Shown here in pieces: positions 55,021 through 64,000 of a DNA stretch of 64,000 bases. The translations under genes and the position numbers were made by a program. Source of the stretch: Prostheceraeus crozeri (taxonomy: Eukaryota; Platyhelminthes; Polycladida; Euryleptidae); NCBI GenBank assembly GCA_907163375.1, contig CAJQUW010006985.1, positions 124,001 through 188,000 of the forward strand, written 5' to 3'. Position 1 is the stretch's first letter. Each line of letters opens with the position of its first letter. The notes under the pieces are model-generated. The model was not told the origin of the DNA, did not search any database, and saw only the letters and a program-made list of their open reading frames with translations.

Positions 55021-58000
55021 ATATACTTAGATAGACATTTGTGGTGAGTCGAAAATCGGTGCACTTTCAAGCTTTACACAGTGAAAAAAAGTGAATGTCC
55101 GTTAAAATCAAACACCACATTTAATTTTTCTGTTTTTTGTATGAGCAGAAAATATTTGCTGTCTCTGAAAGTATTTATTAACTTAGTTCAACTGTGACGT
55201 CATCTATTCTCTCTTTGTGACATCTTCAAAGATATCTGACATTTAATCTTTTCAGTGAAGATTAGCGGTTATTTTCGCTGTACGGTGTATAGTTTACAGT
55301 GCAGATTCAGCATTTGATCTTGCCCACTTTTCTTGTAAATGGATTTTCAATTGTGATATGCTTTCATTTGATGCCTATCATATCCAAGTCTGCATCATCA
55401 GAAGCATCAAATCAATTGACGAAAATTGATTCGATTTTTTTTTCTTTTGAAAAACGTTTTACAAAAGGACGCACACTATAAGAAATAAAAAGTTTATAAA
55501 AATGTCCTATTTCCCTGCTCCTAGCAAACAGATTGATTGTGAGGGAAATGTTATTCTTTGAAAGAATTTAAAATCAAGGAGCAATAACAGAGCAATCAAG
55601 AAGGAAAGCCATTGCCTGCGATCGTAAATGCCATCTAAAAGGTCTGGATGTAAACAATTTTTTGCATAATGTTATCAATCATCACGGTAGTTCACTTCAA
55701 CAATTGGTAATTGATTGATTAAAGTGAACCGGTGAACCGGTGTGAGCGGGTGCGGCTAGCGTAGAGTCCTAGTTTTATAGATTTCAATGATTAGCTATGG
55801 AATACAAAGTTTAGAATGTGGTAGTGTAGCTGCTGTTCAAGCAAGAATTGGGCGATATTTTGAATTACCAGTATTTTACTTTGTACATGTTCTCGTGAAT
55901 TTTTGATTATTGACATGATTGCTCCAAAAGCTCTTACTACATGGCTATTTTCGGAACTGATTTGTTAATATAAGGATAATCCCTAAGGTATCAGAACAAA
56001 AATTGCCTATTTCTGGATTCAAATGATGTGCAACATTACACAAGTTTTACAGAATTTCAGCTAGTCCTTAAGAGGATTGGAAATCGGTCCCACAAGCAAA
56101 AAAACATTATTGTAGTTAAATTTAACCAGGGCCGGTGCACCGAAATGTGCGACTTTCGATCAAATTGATATTTTACAGTGTAGCCTTGTTTCAATTATAT
56201 TTAATTCACTTTATCTGTTATCTTGGTCACAACAATTTGTAGAGAAAAATATTTTAAGCTTGCTGTGAAATTTTTATCAAATTACGTAGTACAGTATTAT
56301 TCAATTCTACATATCAATTCAATTCAAACCCTAACTTTCTATCATGAAAATGAAGCCTTTTGAAAATCACAGCCACATCATGAAGTAACCGATGAACCTC
56401 CTGATGTTGAGAAAAAATGTGAAAAAGGTGACAGAGTTGGATAATTCAAGTTCATGATAAATTGTTGTAGGTCACAAAGTCTCAATAGTGAATACAACCT
56501 CATAGTGAATGCTGCGTAACCTGCTGTTTCTCCTCTTGCTAAGATATAGCCAATCTCTGCAATCTCTATCGGCTAACGATCCGTCCGAAAGACTTTTTTC
56601 GCAATCAGATGACATCATCACATTACAGAGAGACTTCTTGAAGCCGAGTAATGTCGAGATGTTGACCCTCTTGTAATTCGTAGGTAACTGTGACATTTCT
56701 TCGGTTCTTTCTGCATTTCCTGTTGTGCTCAGATACTTTTAAAAATGAATAAATAATTAACTCATCCATTTCTATAAATGCATGTAATTATAAAATAATC
56801 AAGTAAAAACCGACACTTAGTCTGCCACTGACTTTGTAGCCATTACCATTTTTATTGTATATCTATATAATTTCTGATTTCATCTATAGTCTTAAAGAAT
56901 TCAATTAGAACTATCATAGGGACGTACAGGAAAAACATGAGTCACTTGCAAGTATTGACAAATTAAAGGAAGCCTGTGTAAGTCTGTTTCAAATGCTTTA
57001 ATTAGCACCATTAGAATTTTTCTAGCATTTTACAAAATTTTCACTGAATTTTAGAAAATATGGACATTTGTTAGGAAAGTTAGAGACCCTACCTTCAAGA
57101 GTTTGAAGTTTTAATTTACTATCACAAAAGACGCGAATGAAATTATATCTCGCCTATAGTGCAATAAGTGCTTCAGTGTAACTTTTCCAAATTTTCGATG
57201 CACTGATGCACCGGTGCGTTCAATAACCTTGATGTACACAGTTTGAGTGAGTATTTAATTGTGGGATTGGTATAGCGAAATCTTGATGTAATTACAAAAC
57301 TCTATTCACATCCCATTGATAAAAACTTCAATTAGCTAAGTGAGTCATTCATTCTTTGTCTCTATTCGTTTTGCTTGTATTCTCAACTACTTGATTTTCA
57401 GGCATCGCAACATTATTCACATGAATTTGATGCTTGTGGGATGTTATTCACTGCTGTTCATTATTGTCTTCACAAGACGTTTGGCGCCAGTCATTTGCAG
57501 AGTCCGTTATGCGAAATTTACATGTAACATGTTGAGAATTTGTGTAATCATGAAATTATTTATGATATTAGTTAGAAATGGATCTGCATTGAATGACTAA
57601 TTGGAACTTCAAACGAAAGATGCAGAAAACATGTTTATCGTAGCATAATTTCGTAACTTTCTTGATAAAAATGTCAACCCCATGAGAAACTGACAAACCA
57701 CTAGCACTCAACAATTGAGTCACCATTTCAAGAATAATTTCAAAGATTAATAATCAATATTCCAATCAACGATAAATGACAAAAATATTCAAGCTATCGT
57801 GGAACAAATTGAAATATGTTCTTCTGACAACTTTAAGGCCAATGTTATCGAAACACACCTGTCTTTAATCAGTATATTTGGAATAAAATAGATATTAATA
57901 AGCCAAGCTGCTTTATTGATTACGAAAGTTACAACTTTTCGCCGATATGACGGCCTGTTCACGAAGAAACTGAGTTTTGATGAACGTTGACTCTACGACG

Positions 58001-58485
58001 ATAACAGGTCGCTGAATCACAATTCTGATGATTTGTCATCGGTGTGAACATTTAGAGAACAGCGAACTATATGTACCTTCCCATCATCTATCATGTTTAC
58101 TTGCAGTCTAATTTCAAATCTTCGCGCAAACATCTTGTTAGCATTTTGAATTCTTTTGATTCCCTTGCCTGTCATTATAAGCCGATGCATTGGCCTTTTG
58201 GTGGAATGTTCTGGTTTCGAGAGTTATGGGTTCAAACCTAGGACTTTTAAAATAGGAGCATTGTATTCCTGCCAAATACTCAGTCCAAAAGAATGAAAGA
58301 AGCATGAATAAAACCTGGCCACATCTGTGCTTCCGAGGATATACAAAGTTTAGTTCTTTTGTTTTATATTTATTAGTGTATGGGGAAATTATAACGGAAA
58401 TTAACTCATATGTGCTCTAAATCAACGAATCTTACAATTTCCGATACCAAGAATGATGTTGACAACAAAGGTTTGCGGCAGTACA
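55021..58485. other. Long non-coding stretch
   Basis: AT-rich. 55718-55765 has CCGGTGAACCGGTG-type strings. 56132-56150 (CAGGGCCGGTGCACCGAAA) and the inverse of GCACCGGTGCATCAGTGCAT near 57190-57215 could be the ends of a decayed 1.1-kb hAT-like element. No gene is recognised; open frames at 56696-56472 (minus) and 57340-57600 (plus) have no motif. Confidence 0.3.
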
Positions 58486-58739
58486 TTGAATATCTAAAGA
58501 GAATGACAACTATTAAGTCAATACAAGACACCAACACCCTTGATTCCCCGACCGCACTCGCCCGACCTAGGAATCGAACCGAAGTCCGCGGTGGAGACGA
58601 TCTCCCACCTTCTTCACTAGACCACGCTGACGGTTCAAAAGGAATGCGAGTGAAGGCAGAAGTAATCTCCAAGTGATATCGACAGCTTATTGTCCTATTA
58701 TTATTGACAGAACAGTTGTCATTCTCTTTAGATATTCAA
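58486..58739 (-). repeat. tRNA-like element with inverted ends, family S3
   Basis: TTGAATATCTAAAGAGAATG at 58486 is the inverse of CATTCTCTTTAGATATTCAA ending at 58739, and the inverted arms extend about 40 bases. The minus strand carries CGTGGTCTAGTGAAGAAGG and CTTCGGTTCGATTCCTAGG as A- and B-box-like strings. Compared with 54831-55020 it holds an extra segment (CACTTGGAGATTACTTCTGC) between the arm and the tRNA-like head. That segment also occurs at 37300. Confidence 0.8.
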
Positions 58740-59216
58740 GAGTGATGTTATTAAACGACGAATGAATTGGTCTTAGCAGGATAGAAGTTGTTTTCATTTG
58801 TTGAGTGAAAATAATTTGTTAAATTGCATGAGATTGTGTTGTTCTAACCTGAAAGTGCAAGAACTGTTTTTGCTTTCTTGCTTCACTCAACAGATCACAT
58901 GATTTCCTTAAAATAACGATGAAAAGTATTGCAGTATACTTAATCAAATTTACATGCAATCAACTATTTTGCTGCTTTGTGTTGAATTATTTGATGTACT
59001 TGAAATTTTCAGATTTCGCTGTTATTTGTTATATCGGATTTCATTCTCTATCTAACATAAACATTCTTCAGTTTCACGAGAAGGAATAATTTATCGCTAA
59101 ATGTTACACAACTCTAATTTTGCAGATGAAAATAAAACATGACTCTTGCGATATTTCAAATCGTCAAAAAAAATTTCACTGAGTTAGACCTCAGCCACAT
59201 AGCGAACTTTTCCAGG
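58740..59216. other. Non-coding stretch, nothing recognised
   Basis: AT-rich; no open frame with motifs. Confidence 0.4.
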
Positions 59217-59484
59217 CGTTTTCGAGCAAAGCGTTTGGCAGCAAATATAAAGTGATCATTACAGCAGTTGCAGACTGTCACATAGCGACCAAAGCAAAGC
59301 AAGTCGATGAAAAACTTGAGGACACTACGTTTGCTGAGGACGCTCGAGTTTCCTTTCCTTTCAGTGTGACTGAGGCCTTGGACAGGTCGTCTATTCTTTC
59401 GTTTGTCCGGAACATAAACATAATAACTGGATCCTTGGGATTTTTATTTAAAGGCTTTTTACAAGGGAAACTTCGTATCTTGTA
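59217..59484 (+). CDS. Candidate exon, unassigned
   Basis: After a plausible acceptor (GCGAACTTTTCCAG ending at 59216) the frame is open to a TAA at 59482-59484 and encodes AFSSKAFGSKYKVIITAVAD, then KQVDEKLEDTTFAEDARVSF and TEALDRSSILSFVRNIN. It looks somewhat protein-like but has no family I can name and no downstream donor was tested. It may be chance. Confidence 0.25.
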
Positions 59485-59889
59485 ATACTAATGAAATAGT
59501 AGCACAGTCTGCTGACTTAATACCATAGCCATCGAACAGTAAGCAGCCATTTCAACAACAGACAGCTGGATCACACAGCAGCAAAGAGACACAGATGGTG
59601 ACAAATTCTGTAGAGAAGTTTTTGAACGTTAATTTAGCTATGGCAGAATTTGTAAAAGCGAGGGTAACAATGTATTGCGTAATAATGATATCAGTATCAA
59701 TGCATGTGATAGATATTTCAGAAATCTGAGTTAGAGTACATGTATATTTGCATGTGTATTCGTAGCATTGCTGTCCAGTCCTTGTCAATTACGCACAATA
59801 TTATTAACACAGACTTCTTGCGGCATCAATGTAGGATATTTTCAGGCGCACAAATCTCCTATATTATTGCCCTCAAAAATCCATGTTAA

Positions 59890-60133
59890 TGTCATACTGT
59901 GTGCCTGCCATCTTCTTCAGTAGTGATCAGAAAGACTAACATCATCGACAAAACTTGTGCGTGATAATCTGAATTCCTCGAATCTGAACGAATCGTGGCG
60001 ATCAGAGCATTTTGCAGGAATTCACAGCAATCCGCAAGCGATGAACGACTAATTTCTCTATTCCAGCAAGGCATTGGGAATTTCTTTTTGCCCACTTAGC
60101 AAGTTCCTGCATGTGCCATCGTTTTTAATCCGA
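59890..60133 (-). repeat. Dispersed repeat family R3, copy 3
   Basis: On the minus strand, AAAACGATGGCACATGCAGG, AACTTGCTAAGTGGGCAAAA and CAGATTCGAGGAATTCAGAT match copies at 31508 and 41727. The minus-strand open frame 60095-59892 lies inside and is probably a by-product. Confidence 0.7.
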
Positions 60134-61447
60134 TGGCACTGAATCGCTAGTTTTTAGAGAGAATCAAAGTTCTGAAGAGATTTCGACTTCAAGGGGTGGA
60201 GTTGAATTTCTCCGCACTTGAGGTTTGTGACTGCTAATGTAATGTCTCCATGTTATGGGTATACATGTACTAGCCTTCCAGTATTTATTTCCAGTGACAC
60301 CCCTTTCGGAAGAATCACATCCCTCCATAAGTATTTAAGCATGGTTAGGAACATGGAAATTTCTGCCCTACCCCCATGAAAAAGGAGTTTAGTATGAGCT
60401 TTTCATAATAGTTTTATTCGCCTGTTCTAGCTCGCTGATTCTGTGCAATTCAAAATTTTCAATTTTCTCAAATTGTTTGTTTTTTATGGATTTAGCATTA
60501 CATAAAATATTTATGCAAATCAGTACTACATCTTTTACTTTCATCCATTTTGCGTCGTGTGGCTCTATGCTCGATTTGAGATTGCAGGCGAGACAGTTCA
60601 GAAGTGTATTCAGTTGTGGTGTGTGTGTGATGCCTAAGTTTCAGATCTTACCTTTTCAGTAACTCTTGCTTGTTGATAGATTTAATCTCTAGTCATTGAA
60701 AGTGCTAGCCCATGTCATTAGTCACTGTGCCACGGGATCACCGCGAAATCAACTATCTTTCTGAATGTGAATGCATTCATTCATCCTTTTGCATGTTTTT
60801 CTCCTCCATTGCTTTGCGATTTTTAACAGTCGATCGATATGTAAGTCTACATCGTCCTGAGAAAATCAAATAATTCTTCTAAAGAATTGTCCAGCAAGCT
60901 CTGGGGAGGTGTGACTAACTTTTATTTCGATATTTACACAGTTAAAGAAACAAAGTTAGGTGATGTGAGGTGAAGATGCCATTATCACACAATGTTTGAA
61001 GATGTCAAACCTACTCACTGGTAAGTAAATCAGAGACGAATTCCATTTATTCCTAGTGAAACAGGAAGACACGTAGATCGAAATTTCAAGAATAATGAAG
61101 TACTGTGTACTTATACAAAACACTCATCTGCTATTCGACGGAAATATGAGAGTCGTCGCTTTTAGAATTGTTGACATGGTAAAACTATTCATGCTTATTT
61201 CTTTCACCTCCAATGACTTCGAATTCCTACGGGTCACTAGAATTACCGATATTTGAGCAATGGCAAAACCATTATTACCAATAGTAAAATGAAAACACAA
61301 AAATTATTCTACAAAATTTTATTTTCATCGAACTAGTAAGTGATGTTAAATTCAAAGAATGAAGGTGTACGGGTGCGCCCATTGAGTAGGTATATTAGGT
61401 AGAGTAGCAACACAGCATTTATTAAATCACTTGTTGGCCGTGATCGT
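60134..61447. other. Non-coding stretch, nothing recognised
   Basis: AT-rich; 60710-60750 has a tRNA-like head remnant (inverse of CCCGTGGCACAGTGACTAAT), too short to call a SINE copy. Confidence 0.35.
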
Positions 61448-61755
61448 ATTGGTAATAAAGATAAGACAAAACGATGTCATTAGTTGCGAGGCCTTTCGCC
61501 GAATCTTTTCGGGCAACACTTCGGAACGCGTACAATGATAGCATCATTGCGGCCGGTTTTATGTGTCCAGAAGCAAACTGTATTAACGCTCGCTCTTCCG
61601 TGTCAGTGACTTCAACTCCGTCCTTTCTTTCATTTTAACTGTATTTAATGACTTGATTTTCTTTTTATTGTACGCGTTCCGAAGTGTTGCCCGAAAAGAA
61701 TCGGCGAAAAGCCTCGCAACTAATGACACCGTTTTGTCTTATCTTCATTACCAAT
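61448..61755. mobile_element. Short inverted-repeat element (MITE), about 308 bases
   Basis: 88-base terminal inverted repeats, about 61448-61535 and 61668-61755, begin ATTGGTAATAAAGATAAGAC and share GGCAACACTTCGGAACGCGT. The interior has no coding capacity. The arms are about 90 percent alike by eye. ATTTATTAAATC occurs at 61417-61428 and again at 61754-61765, just outside. The superfamily is unknown. Confidence 0.8.
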
Positions 61756-62069
61756 TTATTAAATCCCCAATGTGTATACAGTTTCGATTTCATTAAATGA
61801 ACATGCGTCGAAGCCAGGTCGAGACCTAGTAGCTACGTAGCTACCTGTGAGATATGCAGTTTTTACACTTTCGGAGAAATGTAAACGAATTTGAATGATA
61901 ATGATAGCAATGCAGAATAAGGAATAGCATGAGGAATAGTATTCTACAAATCCTCCTTGTCATGACAGCTGGGAGAGGTAATATAGTTTGTTAAATTAGA
62001 AATTCGATAGGTTGCCATTAAAGCTCAGCTTTAATCGCAGGTAGTGTAAAACGCCTCCCTCGATCAAAC

Positions 62070-62670
62070 AGGTTTGTCTATCTCGGCGGTGTTGTTCCAT
62101 CAATCCAATCTGACATCGAGAGGCGAAGATCTTTGGCCTGGACTGCCTTCCGCTCTGTTCGGGTAGTTCTACAGAGTGAAGCGTTGCCTAATGCTCTCAG
62201 AATTCAACTCTTCTCATCAGTGATCGAGTCGGTGCTCCTTTAAAATGCGGAAACCTGGACTCTAACAAGGACTCTCGAGAGGCGACTGGACTCCGCCCAT
62301 TCCGCTTTACTCCGCGCGGCTTTCTACATACGCTACACAGACAAGGTAAAGACCGACGATCTGTATCGAAGGTGTGGGCTCATTCGACCGAGCCAGACCC
62401 TACAACAACGACGGTTGACTCTGTGCGGGCATCTGGTTTGAGCAGAAGACTATTGTCGTGAACCGGTTCAAGACATCTTGTTCATGACTTCACATGAACC
62501 CCGTCGACGAGGACAGGCAAATTCTACGACCTATGTCGACTGCCTATTTAAAGACGCTAGTGCTCCAGATCAAATAAATGGCATTTCATGTGTCAGACAG
62601 TTAGCCCGAGATCGGAAGATCTGACGCCTTTTGGCGTAACTATGTATGTATGTACATGTATGTATTAAAA
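62070..62670 (+). mobile_element. LINE reverse-transcriptase C-terminus, 5'-truncated, with 3' tail
   Basis: From 62073 the frame reads FVYLGGVVPSIQSDIERRRS, LAWTAFRSVRVVLQSEALP, NAETWTLTRTLERRLDSAHS and LLRAAFYIRYTDKVKTDDLY, then RERRL-like RRLTLCGHL and DYCREPVQDILF. This is the thumb and C-terminal region of a LINE with the F-YLGG, DI--R---AW-AF, AETW-LT motifs. Two in-frame stops interrupt it, so it is inactive. It ends near 62624 and is followed by a TATG/TGTA simple repeat (62640-62666) that probably marks the 3' tail. Confidence 0.85.
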
Positions 62671-62787
62671 TAAGATCATCTAAGATTTTCTTAATTAAGC
62701 GTGATCATATCACAAGCAACAGCTGCCACTGAAAGAAGAAAGCATCATAATCATAAAAAACGGATCATATCTAACTTTAAAAAATGT

Positions 62788-63237
62788 AAATAGGTCCACT
62801 ATTACTTCTCAGATTCAAGAAATGACACCAATTGTGAATCATTAAATCATGCCGCTGAAAATTGAATTAAAAGCATGACATCTGACTTAAGAAGCACAAT
62901 GAGATCTCAGCTTTTCCTTGAAGACTTGCAGGGACGTGCATTATAATCAGCTCATGAAATTTCCTAGATCGTCAGCTCATTTTCCGTTTAATCAAGATGC
63001 TTCTTGGCAAATATTAATTCGTTTTGATATCCAACTTGTTCCCTACTACTTATAAAGGGGTGTCATCTCGGTAGTAAATAAGTTTGAAAAATTTTATTTT
63101 TTTAAAAGCTGCTCAAATAATTTTTTGGACCACAGGAGCGTAATCTCCGTAAAAAACTGAATCTTTTCATATAAAAATTTTCACTGTATGCAGATACTTT
63201 TTTGAGTCGACAATCTACCTACTTATACTCGTACTTG
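62788..63237 (+). mobile_element. PLE-B 3' UTR, second copy
   Basis: It matches 3480-3895 from GGTCCACTAT through AGATTCAAGAAA, TGAAAATTGAATTAAAAGC and ATGAAATTTCC to TTTTTGAGTCGACAATCTAC. It holds only the non-coding end of the Penelope-like family; the nuclease region is absent. It abuts the half foldback element that starts near 63262. Confidence 0.65.
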
Positions 63238-63261
63238 GGTGCGCCATGTAAAAAATAGCAG

Positions 63262-63661
63262 CACCCGTGTAATTCTATAGATTCTTTATATAATGAATGC
63301 TCGAGCGACTGAAACAGGCCTCTTAATATCTGCAAACATCAACATGTCGCCCCACTTTATCCACATTGAACCACATTTTCGCATACATCGCCAATAGGAA
63401 TCACAATAACATTACACGCGCGTGATAGGAAATGACTTGAAGAAATTCCTTGCCGAAAGTTGTGGCTCTAGACTTATTACTTTTCAGTCGATAAGAGAAA
63501 AAAATCATTTTTGCCGAAAACTGCAAACTGTGTCCCATTGGATTAACCAGTCTTTTTCTTTGAAACTGTCTGACAAGAAGTAAGCAAAGGATGTACATCA
63601 TTCTGTGAGATTATCATTTTCGGCTTCGTTCCCTGCAGAAACTCAGTCTGGCTGCCGGACT
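63262..63661. mobile_element. Foldback element FB2, right half only
   Basis: It matches 33560-34000 (GATAGGAAATGAC, CTGTCTGACAAGAAG, CGTTCCCTGCAGAAACTC, GGCTGCCGGACT). The left arm is missing. It shows that FB2 is a dispersed family. Confidence 0.75.
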
Positions 63662-64000
63662 TTATAGTGTTTTATATGACAGCTGCGAAACTTACTGCAA
63701 AAGTAATCGACTGCCGGAAACATTCTTTCCACTTTCATTGAAGTCGATGGAATGTTAAAAAGACAAAGTTTATGTTGCCGTGAATTATTCGTTCTTCGAA
63801 GCCCGCTCCGTCTTATCTCCATCGACCGTGCTTAACTTGCGTCTGAACTTACTGGAAATCGTGAAATTTCGTTGCGAAAAAAGTTGGACATCTAATTTGT
63901 TAATGATGAGGCCAGCGGATTGAGTGCATGAATCAAATCATTTATATGATCTTCAACCGTGTATGTCTGAGATGATGTTGATACATGTGCAATGTATATG
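63662..64000. other. Non-coding stretch to the window end
   Basis: No gene or repeat recognised. Confidence 0.4.

Noticed and set aside
60690-60750. Another S1 SINE copy
   Set aside because: Only about 20 bases of a tRNA-like head (inverse CCCGTGGCACAGTG) can be matched; there is no B box and no body.
1-64000. Bacterial, viral or LTR-element gene clusters
   Set aside because: I found no gag, protease, integrase, capsid, envelope or operon-like arrangement; all reverse-transcriptase remains are LINE-type or Penelope-type.

Overview
This is an AT-rich, intron-rich, transposon-laden piece of an animal nuclear genome. There are no operons, no Shine-Dalgarno sites and no long uninterrupted reading frames. 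The one host gene I can name is spread over exons with GT-AG splice sites. The mix of Penelope-like elements, piggyBac, hAT, several LINE types, tRNA-derived SINEs and foldback elements fits an invertebrate metazoan. I cannot name the phylum from the sequence alone.

Host gene: three plus-strand exons (14763-15268, 32730-32913, 35209-35394) have compatible splice phases and encode consecutive HEAT-type helical repeats. They look like the C-terminal half of HEATR4. At least one short exon between the first two is missing from my reading. The 5' and 3' ends of the gene were not found. The gaps between the exons are filled largely by mobile elements, so the gene appears to run across at least 20 kb. 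Several other short open stretches (about 5975-6220, 6341-6743, 28496-28735, 46196-46402, 59217-59484) look somewhat protein-like and could be further exons, but none is recognised.

Layout: 1-5700 holds a composite foldback repeat, a large palindromic element, the 3' end of a Penelope-like element (PLE) and a short hAT element with a BED-finger remnant. 7241-7665 is the tail of a retrotransposon reading frame. 10239-13393 is a three-level nest: a piggyBac element at a TTAA site, inside a small element with 8-bp target duplications, inside the end of a PLE gene. 14054-14649 is a short inverted-repeat element directly upstream of the first HEAT exon. 17600-24560 holds LINE tails and the second copy of the large palindrome. 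26385-28330 holds an oddly ordered inverted repeat, another LINE tail and a 15-bp minisatellite. 30-36 kb holds the last two HEAT exons among foldback elements, SINEs and a clean second copy of the 8-bp-duplication element. 37-64 kb is mostly non-coding with scattered SINEs, a hAT element with perfect target duplications, two more LINE tails, a short inverted-repeat element and a second PLE 3' end.

The most informative observations are the nested insertion, which gives a relative order of three transposition events; the tRNA-like segment framed by inverted arms in two copies; and two foldback families that share the same terminal bases. I saw no CRISPR array, no bacterial gene, no convincing stand-alone tRNA or rRNA gene, and no retroviral or LTR element.
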